From the NCBI GenBank assembly GCA_019638705.1, contig JAHBTI010000001.1, forward strand, positions 124,001-188,000: a stretch of 64,000 nt of DNA, written 5' to 3'. The translations under genes were made by a program, and so were the position numbers. The first letter of the stretch is position 1. Every line of letters starts with the position of its first letter. Below, piece after piece: positions 16,792 through 24,463 of this stretch. Under the pieces are notes generated by a model. That model was not told the DNA's origin, did no database searches, and saw only the letters and a list, made by a program, of their open reading frames with translations. This DNA is from Bacteroidota bacterium. GTDB lineage: Bacteria; Bacteroidota; Bacteroidia; B-17B0; Aurantibacillaceae.

Positions 16792-18180
16792 CTATCTCTC
16801 CAAATCAATTCTCTCATCACCCTCTTTATACGGCATATAAGTAAAAATAAACTGAAACATTTCTTCGGTGGTTTTCATGCTTTCTATGCCGTTACCTTGC
16901 GTAATGGTGCGCGGTGGGTGAAAAGGATTGTTGGGGTTTTCGTTGCGGTTATCAAACGTGCCGTAAACATGAATGGTTGCGCCGCTTTCCAACTTTACAG
17001 GGTGTTTGTAAGTGTAATAATATTGCCAGCGAAAATCCCATTTGTTTATTTTGATTAAAGGAACGGTATCGCCGTTTGGTTTTAGTGCAAAAGCCCAAAA
17101 TGTTTTTCCGATAAGGTGCATGTGCGGATTAACCGACAATACAGAGATTGGCGAAGTTAAAGTATAATGCGTGTGAAAGGTTTTTACTTCGTTTGGCGGA
17201 ATAATAAATTCAGGTTCAATGTTTGAAAGACCGAATGTGCCTAACTGACTTTCGCGGATACTGCGCTGTATGGGCGTTTTGCGAAAGAACACATTAATGT
17301 AACTGCTATCCAATAAATCTGCATTGCTTGGTCCGTAATGAATATTGTTGAGCAAAAACGCGCCGTGTTTTTTTAATTTATATCCGCCAATTTCTTTTGG
17401 GTAAACAGGCGGAATATAACCCGGTAAATAATAAATGGTGTTTGGTGTAAGTGTCGGGAAATTCGGTTGCAGTTGGTCGGTGTATGGAATGTGCATCTGT
17501 TTATATACTTCCATAAGTTGAGATTTTGTGTCAGCGGAAATATTTTCCCCCGAAAAATAATTGAAGCTGCGTTTTTCATCGTAGCTGATTAAATGACCAT
17601 TAACGTGATGAATTAATTTGCGTTGATGAGGAACAAATTCTACAAAATCAACAATGGTATCACGTTCTATTTCATAAGGAAATTTCCAAATCAAAAAAAC
17701 ATCTGTTCCGTTTCCTTTTATTTGAACAGGCTTTTGAGGTTTGATGATTAAATCGGGTTTGCCGAAATAAGAACCTGAATAAAAAGTCGGAGTTTTCGGT
17801 TCTTGCAAACTGTCGCCGCGCGGTGTGCCGTTTTCAACCCAAGTTTTTAGTTGTGCAATTTCTTCATCGGTCAAAACCAATTCGTTTGCAAAATGCGTGT
17901 AATTTACATCGGCGGGAAAGGGCGGCATATAGCGCGTTTGCGTTACAAATTTTATGAGCTGCGCTTTTTTTACGGCATCGGCATAAGTGAGTAAATTAAA
18001 CGGTGCTGCTTCGTTGGGGCGATGACAGGGCGTACAGTTTTTAAAAACAATGGGCGCAATGTGTTTACTCCAAGTAATGTTTTGCTCTTCGTTTTTTTGA
18101 GAGCATGAAACACACAACAAACAAACTAAAACTACAATGTAATTTTTTTGAACTATTTTTTCTGCCACAAACTTCACCAA
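16792..18180 (-). CDS. Lipoprotein with cytochrome c motif and copper type II monooxygenase-like domain
   Basis: A 462-residue protein with a lipoprotein signal (VLVCLLCVSC). A heme c site CTPCH lies near residue 53 in a cytochrome-like stretch. The rest matches the copper type II, ascorbate-dependent monooxygenase fold (peptidylglycine monooxygenase-like), with likely copper ligands in HHVNGH, HTHYT and NPHMHLIG. It is probably a periplasmic or surface oxidoreductase; the substrate is unknown. The extreme 3' end is duplicated beyond the Fic gene at 15460-15536. Confidence 0.85.
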   Translation of the reverse strand: MVKFVAEKIVQKNYIVVLVCLLCVSCSQKNEEQNITWSKHIAPIVFKNCTPCHRPNEAAPFNLLTYADAVKKAQLIKFVTQTRYMPPFPADVNYTHFANELVLTDEEIAQLKTWVENGTPRGDSLQEPKTPTFYSGSYFGKPDLIIKPQKPVQIKGNGTDVFLIWKFPYEIERDTIVDFVEFVPHQRKLIHHVNGHLISYDEKRSFNYFSGENISADTKSQLMEVYKQMHIPYTDQLQPNFPTLTPNTIYYLPGYIPPVYPKEIGGYKLKKHGAFLLNNIHYGPSNADLLDSSYINVFFRKTPIQRSIRESQLGTFGLSNIEPEFIIPPNEVKTFHTHYTLTSPISVLSVNPHMHLIGKTFWAFALKPNGDTVPLIKINKWDFRWQYYYTYKHPVKLESGATIHVYGTFDNRNENPNNPFHPPRTITQGNGIESMKTTEEMFQFIFTYMPYKEGDERIDLER

Positions 18181-18215
18181 TTAGAATTTAGATATGAGTG
18201 TTTAGAATTTATTTT

Positions 18216-18968
18216 CTAATCTACTTTAATCACCTGACCTTTTGCACCCTCGTCAATAATGCCTTTGATGATTCTTGGATTGCCTTTGTAGCATATATTT
18301 CCTTTATCGGAAATACGGTAGTCAAGCAACAAATTGGGGCTTGCCGCGTTAATGTTACAATCACCAAGACTAAGGTTGGCAACATAAACATAATTTTTTA
18401 CCGTTAAGTCAAACGCCTGCAAAAAATTTGTGCCGTTAGAGTAGGCAAACAAAGCATCGCAATGTCCTTTCAAATAAATATCGCCGTTGCCATGCGAGCT
18501 TGTGTTTATGTTTTTGTATGTGCCGTAAACGTAGGTATCACCCGAGTTTTCGGCGCGTATTTTAATTTCATCTTGCACAAAATTTGCATCAATTATCATG
18601 GTGGCTACGCTGTTGTTTATGGCATTGTTTAAATGAGGCAGCGTAACGTTTACTTGTATGTGGTGTTTGTAGCCGCGCACAAAATTGCACACGTTGCGGT
18701 CTTCAATAATTAACATACTGTCTTCAACGTAGGTTCTGATACTTTCAATAATGTTTTTGCCCGCAACAACTTCCACTTTTTGCTCATTGCCCTGATAAAT
18801 GGCAACGTTTACTTTGTCGTGTGATTTCACCTTTGTAAAAGCAGGCATATCGCGGCGGATTTCGCTGATAGTTTTTCCGTAAGATTTAAAACAATCCCAA
18901 CGGTTGTCTTTGGTACAAGATGTTGCAACAAAAAAGAGAAGAAAAATTATCGGTAAGCGAAATTGCAC
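18216..18968 (-). CDS. DUF2807 (GIN domain) lipoprotein
   Basis: A 250-residue protein with a lipoprotein signal (FLLFFVATSC, lipid cysteine near residue 18). The body is the repetitive beta-helix-like DUF2807 domain, also called the auto-transporter adhesin head GIN domain, seen in MPAFTKVKSHDKVNVAIYQG at the start and asparagine-rich rungs later. Function unknown; probably outer-membrane anchored. Its start codon is 1 nt before the end of the DUF420 gene region, so the two are likely one operon. Confidence 0.85.
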   Translation of the reverse strand: MQFRLPIIFLLFFVATSCTKDNRWDCFKSYGKTISEIRRDMPAFTKVKSHDKVNVAIYQGNEQKVEVVAGKNIIESIRTYVEDSMLIIEDRNVCNFVRGYKHHIQVNVTLPHLNNAINNSVATMIIDANFVQDEIKIRAENSGDTYVYGTYKNINTSSHGNGDIYLKGHCDALFAYSNGTNFLQAFDLTVKNYVYVANLSLGDCNINAASPNLLLDYRISDKGNICYKGNPRIIKGIIDEGAKGQVIKVD

Positions 18969-18969
18969 T

Positions 18970-19560
18970 TTAATAATTGTAATAGGGACTAATCATTAAA
19001 TACACCACCACGCCCGTGATTGTAACGTACAACCAAATCGGGTAACTAAAGCGCGTGAGTTTTTTGTGTTTGGCAACTTGGTTGGTTAAGCCGTAATAAA
19101 ACGAAAGCAACACCATAGGCAACACAACAACCGCCAAAAAAATGTGCGACAATAAAATAATTAAATACACAGGTTTAATGCCGCTCACCGCCGCGCTTTC
19201 AGCCGCGCTCATTATTCCGTCATGGTCAAGGTCGCCGTATTTTGTGTCGGGAATAAAATAATGTGCGGTAACATAACTTACCAAAAACAAAGCACTCAAC
19301 ACAAAAGCGGTGAGGTTTAATTTTTTGTGAATGTTTACTTTTTTCATTTTAATGGCGAGCAGAGAAAAAATAAGCAACACGCTGCAAGTACCGTTTAAGA
19401 AAGCGTTGAGCGCAGGTAAATGATAAATAAAATTCGGAAAAGTATCAGCGTGCGGAATTAATTTTTGTTGTAAAACCACCACTGCCATGCAAATGACAAA
19501 GCTTGTGCCGTAAATAATCAGTTTAATGGTTTTTTCGTTGGAAGCGTTTAATACAGACAT
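18970..19560 (-). CDS. DUF420 family membrane protein
   Basis: A 196-residue protein with five likely membrane spans. Family marks are PNFIYHLPALNAFLNG near residues 41-56, the HKKLNLTAFVLSALFLVSYV span, HIFLAVVVLPMVLLSFYYGL and HKKLTRFSYPIWLYV. Conserved histidines within spans are typical. Relatives are encoded near cytochrome oxidase or SCO genes and may assist oxidase assembly; here the nearest redox gene is the cytochrome c/copper protein at 16792. A DLDHDGIMSAAE loop resembles an EF-hand calcium site. Confidence 0.87.
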   Translation of the reverse strand: MSVLNASNEKTIKLIIYGTSFVICMAVVVLQQKLIPHADTFPNFIYHLPALNAFLNGTCSVLLIFSLLAIKMKKVNIHKKLNLTAFVLSALFLVSYVTAHYFIPDTKYGDLDHDGIMSAAESAAVSGIKPVYLIILLSHIFLAVVVLPMVLLSFYYGLTNQVAKHKKLTRFSYPIWLYVTITGVVVYLMISPYYNY

Positions 19561-19612
19561 TTTTTTAAATTTTTGAATTCAAAAATACAGCCTGCTTTGC
19601 TATAAAAGAAAT

Positions 19613-20635
19613 TTATTTTTCCGCGCTTAAATAGGGTTTTCGCAGGGCAAGTCCTGCGCGTTCATTCATTTCCAGCATGGCAGCCAACACCAATTGAGAA
19701 TAATTTTGCGAAGCACTTTTAAATCGCTTGGTTTGAATTTGCCACAAATTGTAAATCATGGTCATGTTTGCCTCGCTTGGGTTTAAAGCAAACAGCGCGT
19801 TTCGCACATTGTACGTTCCCGCATGATAAATGTGCATTACTAATAATCTAAACCACAATTCTTCTTCGTTTATGTGTTTAATGCTTAAAGAATCCAACAT
19901 TTTTCGGGCATTAGGAATACAAATTTTTTTAATCAGGGAGCTTGCAGCATACGCACTGCGGGAGAAATCGGCACGTTCGTCAATTTGCTTGTTTACTTTT
20001 AAGCCGTACATTCTTGCTACGTCTTTCATCAGTTGAAACGAGCCGTAAGCACCTGCATTTGATTTCTGTAATTTATTCGGACTTTCAATCAACAAAATGG
20101 CTTGCGCGTACCATGGGTCAACGTTGTTGTCAATAAAACAATTTATGCCCTGATGAAAATTGCGCGAGGTTTTTTCAAAATCATAAAAATATTTTTTTCC
20201 TGTGGTTACGGCAATGCGGTTGGTAGTGTCTAAATTCCACGCACTGCGAATACTGTCGCGGTAAAATTTTTTCCACTCATCATTTTTTTTGTCCCACTCT
20301 TTAGCATTTAGTTTTTGAATAAAGGTGCGCGTTGAAATAAAATTTACAATGGCGGTATCTTCGTGTAAATTCATTATCCTGCGCCAAAATTTCACTTGAG
20401 GCAAAGTGTCCACGCCGTAAGCATAAAGCGATTGGTCGTAAATAAAATTTTCGCTGAATTTTGTAATGGGGTTGCAAACGCCGATTACGTTTCTGCAATA
20501 GCCCTGCGGTTCAAAAAAATCAACCGTTGGAATGTTGTTTGGTTTTTTAACCAAACTATCATCGCTGAAATTTTTTGCGCCGCAAGAGCAGGAACAAAAA
20601 ACAATACTACTGAATATAAGGGTGCGCACCAACAT
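19613..20635 (-). CDS. SLT-type lytic transglycosylase lipoprotein
   Basis: About 340 residues. The C-terminal domain has the lytic transglycosylase signature: catalytic glutamate in AILLIESPNKLQKSNAGAYG followed by GSFQLMKDVARMYG, and later IYHAGTYNVRNALF. It would cleave peptidoglycan strands. The start at 20635 (MLVRTLIFSSIVFCSCSCG) gives a clean lipoprotein signal; a frame open 37 codons further upstream would bury it. Separate from the DUF420 gene by 53 nt. Confidence 0.85.
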   Translation of the reverse strand: MLVRTLIFSSIVFCSCSCGAKNFSDDSLVKKPNNIPTVDFFEPQGYCRNVIGVCNPITKFSENFIYDQSLYAYGVDTLPQVKFWRRIMNLHEDTAIVNFISTRTFIQKLNAKEWDKKNDEWKKFYRDSIRSAWNLDTTNRIAVTTGKKYFYDFEKTSRNFHQGINCFIDNNVDPWYAQAILLIESPNKLQKSNAGAYGSFQLMKDVARMYGLKVNKQIDERADFSRSAYAASSLIKKICIPNARKMLDSLSIKHINEEELWFRLLVMHIYHAGTYNVRNALFALNPSEANMTMIYNLWQIQTKRFKSASQNYSQLVLAAMLEMNERAGLALRKPYLSAEK

Positions 20636-20731
20636 ACGTTTTACGATTGAGCTAAGATAAAAGTTTTTAGTGAGATAAGAAATTACACATTGGGAAATTT
20701 CTGAACGCTGATTGAAAAATTGTACCTTTAC

Positions 20732-20788
20732 GTTATTGAGCAGCAAAAAGAAATTGATTTACTCAAAAAACAAATAGGTGAGAACTAA
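20732..20788 (+). pseudogene. Possible C-terminal remnant of a coiled-coil protein
   Basis: An open stretch reads VIEQQKEIDLLKKQIGEN then stop, which looks like the coiled-coil tail of a larger protein, as often ends small HTH or tail-fibre proteins. No upstream body is present. It lies in the 167-bp gap between the transglycosylase start and the barrel genes. Could be chance. Confidence 0.3.
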
Positions 20789-20802
20789 AAACTATTTTAA
20801 CC

Positions 20803-21864
20803 ATGAACGCATTCCGCAAATATTTTTTTGTATTAATGCTTTTGGCAAGTTTTATAGGTAAAACGCAAAACAGCAATATTAATCACCTTGTAGGAATTGA
20901 TTTAGGTTATTCTTTTTACCCGAAAGAAGTTGGTTATAAAGGTGAAGCCAATTTGAATTATTTTTTAGCACACAAACACTTTGCAGCAAAAGTTGGTGGT
21001 GGAATTGCACCGTTTACAAACTACGGTGCAATTTCAAAATATTATGCAGGACTTGGCTTAACAACAGAATTTAACCAATACAACACAGCGTGTTATTTAC
21101 TGTTTGGTTTAGGTTTTAGTAAAGGAAGTAAATCTATTTTTGAAGGTATTAATGGTTATGGTGCTCCCTATTATTCATCATTGTATGGAGGTTTCTTTTA
21201 TACCGACATGGGATTTTACCACAGAATTAAACAAAGTAATTTATACTTAGGTTCTCACGTTACGCTTTCGTATGGTGAAGATAGCCCATTTATAAGCATT
21301 AATGTTTCTGTTAATTACAAATTGAAAAACACTAACGATACGGTAAGTAAAGTTGAAAAGATTACGCATTTTTTTGGAGTAGGTTTAGGATATTCTTCCT
21401 ATCCCAAAATTGCAGGCTATAAAGGCGAAATTGGTTTAAACTATTTTTTTACCTACAAGTATTTAGCTCTTAATCTTGCAGCAAGTGTTGCATCGGCTAC
21501 TCATTTCGGTGTTGTTACAAAATTTCCTGTACAAATTGGTTTTACAACTAAAGCGTATAAAAAGTTGTCTTGGCATTTGTTGGCAGGTTTAACTTTTGGC
21601 GGAACATCTAAAGAAAAATACTTTACGGACACGAATAACTATAAAACATTTTCTCCCATTGGATTAAGTGCTTCTACAGGTGTTTATCACAGAATTAATC
21701 AAAGTAATTTTTTACTCGGTGTTCATGTTACAGTGGCAAACTGTATAGTGGGAGAGCCAAAAGGTAGAAATAATACAACTTATCAGAGTAATGATAACAT
21801 TCCTTATGCACAAATCAACGTATCTCTCAATTATAAACTAAACTCCAAAAAACATGAAAACTAA
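20803..21864 (+). CDS. Surface protein with two tandem barrel-like units
   Basis: A 353-residue protein with a signal peptide (FVLMLLASFIGKTQ). It contains two related units of about 165 residues. Unit 1 starts HLVGIDLGYSFYPKEVGYKG near residue 28 and unit 2 starts HFFGVGLGYSSYPKIAGYKG near 189; each ends in a SLNYKL/SVNYKL beta strand. The alternating pattern and terminal aromatic strands suggest outer-membrane beta-barrels. Function unknown. The following gene overlaps by 11 bp and encodes a third copy. Confidence 0.75.
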   Translation: MNAFRKYFFVLMLLASFIGKTQNSNINHLVGIDLGYSFYPKEVGYKGEANLNYFLAHKHFAAKVGGGIAPFTNYGAISKYYAGLGLTTEFNQYNTACYLLFGLGFSKGSKSIFEGINGYGAPYYSSLYGGFFYTDMGFYHRIKQSNLYLGSHVTLSYGEDSPFISINVSVNYKLKNTNDTVSKVEKITHFFGVGLGYSSYPKIAGYKGEIGLNYFFTYKYLALNLAASVASATHFGVVTKFPVQIGFTTKAYKKLSWHLLAGLTFGGTSKEKYFTDTNNYKTFSPIGLSASTGVYHRINQSNFLLGVHVTVANCIVGEPKGRNNTTYQSNDNIPYAQINVSLNYKLNSKKHEN

Positions 21865-22423
21865 ACCCTTAATTTATGGCGTAATATTGTTCTTTGTGTT
21901 TTTATGCAGCAAAGCACAAAACAATTTAACTGCACTTGTTGGCGTTGATTTGGGTTATTCTACTTATTTCAAACGAGTTGGCTACAAAGGAGAAGCTAAC
22001 TTAAACTGTTTATTTGCATACAAACATTTGGCTTTAAACGTTAATGGTGGAATTGCACCATTTACAAATTTTGGAACTATTGTAAAACGCTCTGCGAGTA
22101 TAGGCTTTACTACAAAAATGGATAAAAAATTTTCATGGCATTTGTTACTTGGTTTTATAATTGGAGGAACTGAAAAAGAAAAATATGTTGATGAACTAAA
22201 CAATAGAAATTATTGGTTTAGTATTGGCGGTCCTTCTATTAGCACAGGATTTTATTACAAAATCAAACAAAGTAATTGTTTAGTAGGATTTAATACGGGA
22301 TTTTCATTTTGCGCTCTCGGACAACCATATCGTTATTATATTTATTATTCCAACGCACCTTTTTTGTATGGAAAACTATCTCTTAATTACAAACTAAATT
22401 TTAAGAAAAATGAAAACAATTAA
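21854..22423 (+). CDS. Surface protein with one barrel-like unit
   Basis: A 189-residue protein with a signal peptide (LIYGVILFFVFLCSKAQ) and one copy of the unit found twice in the preceding gene (ALVGVDLGYSTYFKRVGYKG, ending KLSLNYKL). Closer to unit 1 than unit 2 by eye (shared GGIAPFTN). Overlapping starts and stops (11 bp before, 14 bp after) show a tight operon. It arose by duplication within the locus. Function unknown. Confidence 0.75.
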   Translation: MKTKPLIYGVILFFVFLCSKAQNNLTALVGVDLGYSTYFKRVGYKGEANLNCLFAYKHLALNVNGGIAPFTNFGTIVKRSASIGFTTKMDKKFSWHLLLGFIIGGTEKEKYVDELNNRNYWFSIGGPSISTGFYYKIKQSNCLVGFNTGFSFCALGQPYRYYIYYSNAPFLYGKLSLNYKLNFKKNENN

Positions 22424-22907
22424 AACATTAATTCCCGCGCTCGTTCTCGTTTGCTTGGCATTTGTTTTTACCACCTGCAAAAAATATCCTGAAAGCAGAT
22501 ATTGGGGCAACCCTACCAAAGCTAAAAACTGCCCTTTTTATGGCAGTATAACCAAGTACACAGTAAACGGCATAGACAGCCTTGACTTATTGGATAAGTA
22601 TTTGGACAGCACTTCTGCTAATTTAACAAACACTCCAACGAAAGTAAAAGATGCAACTTTTTCGTTTTATCTTCGGGCAAGTGGAATAGATGTGGTGTTT
22701 GGGCTTAGGTCGTATGTTACCTACCAATTCTCTTCCGACAAAAAAAAGATTACTATTTCTTTTACCACAAAATTTCCGCTGCAAAAAAACCTGTTTGTTG
22801 TGAACGGTACGGAATGGGATATTATACGGTTAAGCAAAGGCGATGACCCCTTTAAAATTAAAACAACATTAAATAATGGAAACACTTATGAAATTCAAAT
22901 TAGGTAA
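22410..22907 (+). CDS. Hypothetical lipoprotein
   Basis: A 165-residue protein with a lipoprotein signal (LVCLAFVFTTCKK, lipid cysteine at residue 23). The mature part is beta-rich with a second cysteine near residue 41. No family recognised. Last gene of the barrel operon, so it may be the surface partner of those proteins. It overlaps the convergent miaA stop by 8 bp. Confidence 0.72.
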   Translation: MKTIKTLIPALVLVCLAFVFTTCKKYPESRYWGNPTKAKNCPFYGSITKYTVNGIDSLDLLDKYLDSTSANLTNTPTKVKDATFSFYLRASGIDVVFGLRSYVTYQFSSDKKKITISFTTKFPLQKNLFVVNGTEWDIIRLSKGDDPFKIKTTLNNGNTYEIQIR

Positions 22908-23853
22908 AGTACTGCCCACGCTCCGCAGGATTTTGAGCGAAAACCCACGCCAATTCCTCAACATTCACCCCTTTATCCACCCAATTTATTTTCACACCTT
23001 CTTTTTCCATTTTTCTGAACCAAGTAAGTTGCCGTTTTGAAAATTGAAAAATGGCGGTTTGTAATTGCGTAAACAATTCTTCTTTTGAAAGTTTATGTTG
23101 CAAATAGCGCGAAACAAATTTGTATTCCAAACCCAATAATTCCAAACGCTCATGCGAAATCCCTTTTTGTAATAAACCTTGCACTTCTTCAATCAAACCG
23201 TTATTCAACCGTTTTTGTAAACGCTCTGAAATTAATTTTTTTCGCGTGTCGTTATCGGTTAAAATTCCGATATAATAAGGATTGTAGGTCTGCCACGAAT
23301 TTACACTAAGATTTGTGTTATTAGTGAAATTAGTGGCTTTAAACTCCGCCACTTCAATCCCACGAATAATCCGTTTCTTGGAATTTACATCAACGTGCTC
23401 AATAAATTCAGCAGGATATTTTTTTAAGCGCAACAACAACTCTTCTTTTGAAAGTGGCTCTAATTCCTTTCTTAAATTTTCATTTTCGGGAATTTGCGTA
23501 AATGAAAAATCTTTGCGCAAAGTATCTAAATACAAACCTGTGCCGCCGCAAATAATGGGTAATTTTTGTCTTGCAACAATAGCGTTAAAAGCACTATTTA
23601 ATTTTTCAATAAACTGATGTAAATAAAACTGCTCGCTTGGTTCAACAATATCAATTAAATGATAAGGAATTTTTTTGCCCTTGATTTCGTATTCTTCCAA
23701 ATCTTTACCTGTACCAATGTTCAGGTGCTTATACACCTGCCGCGAATCCGCGCTGATAATTTCGCCGTTAAGCCGATACGCCAGCTCACACGCCAAATGC
23801 GTTTTTCCGCTTGCCGTTGCGCCAAGCACCACTATGCAATTATAATTTTTCAT
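22900..23853 (-). CDS. miaA: tRNA dimethylallyltransferase
   Basis: Transfers a dimethylallyl group to A37 of tRNAs reading U-starting codons. The 317-residue protein has the P-loop GATASGKT near residues 11-18, ISADSRQVYKHLNIGTGK, IICGGTGLYLDTL and the C-terminal TWFRKME, all typical. A 46-bp palindrome is embedded in frame near residue 180, and the last ten residues come from another repeat-like sequence. It overlaps the upstream GNAT-like gene by 14 bp, so it is the last gene of a minus-strand operon. Confidence 0.95.
   Translation of the reverse strand: MKNYNCIVVLGATASGKTHLACELAYRLNGEIISADSRQVYKHLNIGTGKDLEEYEIKGKKIPYHLIDIVEPSEQFYLHQFIEKLNSAFNAIVARQKLPIICGGTGLYLDTLRKDFSFTQIPENENLRKELEPLSKEELLLRLKKYPAEFIEHVDVNSKKRIIRGIEVAEFKATNFTNNTNLSVNSWQTYNPYYIGILTDNDTRKKLISERLQKRLNNGLIEEVQGLLQKGISHERLELLGLEYKFVSRYLQHKLSKEELFTQLQTAIFQFSKRQLTWFRKMEKEGVKINWVDKGVNVEELAWVFAQNPAERGQYFT
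23292..23337. repeat. Palindromic GCCAC element inside miaA
   Basis: GCCACGAATTTACACTAA on the left and TTAGTGAAATTAGTGGC on the right are near-complementary (one mismatch and one indel). The left arm matches the intergenic copies at 1349 and 53699. Here it is read in frame within miaA as FTNNTNLSVNSWQ. It looks like a small mobile or REP-type palindrome that inserted in, or was tolerated by, a loop of the protein. Confidence 0.6.
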
Positions 23854-24463
23854 CGGGCGTAAAAATCATTTTAATGTTTCGTTCGCTTTCACCGGTTTTT
23901 TTAAAACCTGCTTTGGCAAAAGATGTTCCGTCGCTGAATTGTTTGCTGATGTAGGTCATTACATCGCCTGCATTTTTTTCGCGACAAAAATTTTTCACTA
24001 ATTTGGTTAAGCCGCCCGTAACGGTAATGCCCTCCTTGCAGCAAAAGCGTATGAGTTCAAAAGAACGTTCATGTTCCTGCAAGCGGTTCATTTTTCTGCC
24101 TTTTGAAAAACTTGCCACCCCAATTAATTCTTCTTTAAAAAACAAACCATAATTAAATGCGCTTTGCGTGGCGTTCATTAAATGATACGCGTTTAAAAAA
24201 TTACTCGCGGTTTCTTTGTCAATCTTTTTTATGTCGCATTGCCGCGCAAAAATGGTTGTGTTTAGCCCTAATTTGGAACGCAACACGGCGACAATTTTTT
24301 TTCTCGTTGTTTCAGAATAATCAAAATGTTCCGTTGGTAATAAAAAAGAAACACTTTTTTTTCCCTTTCCGGCTGTGAGTTTCGGAGCATTGTATTGTAA
24401 ATCTACCCCGAAAGCTTGTAAATCTTTTTTTAAGCCTTGTAAGTATGTTTGTTCTTGGTTCAA
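23840..24463 (-). CDS. GNAT-fold-like protein
   Basis: A 207-residue protein, not firmly recognised. The central part (YGLFFKEELIGVASFSKGRK, then SFELIRFCCKE and GGLTKLVKNFC, ending SFAKAGFKKTGE) has the strand-helix order and the final 'GF' of acetyltransferase-like (GNAT) domains found in phage and DNA-modification proteins. The catalytic role is unknown. It overlaps miaA by 14 bp and the upstream membrane-protein gene by 4 bp, so it is clearly part of the operon. Confidence 0.6.
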   Translation of the reverse strand: MNQEQTYLQGLKKDLQAFGVDLQYNAPKLTAGKGKKSVSFLLPTEHFDYSETTRKKIVAVLRSKLGLNTTIFARQCDIKKIDKETASNFLNAYHLMNATQSAFNYGLFFKEELIGVASFSKGRKMNRLQEHERSFELIRFCCKEGITVTGGLTKLVKNFCREKNAGDVMTYISKQFSDGTSFAKAGFKKTGESERNIKMIFTPDEKL

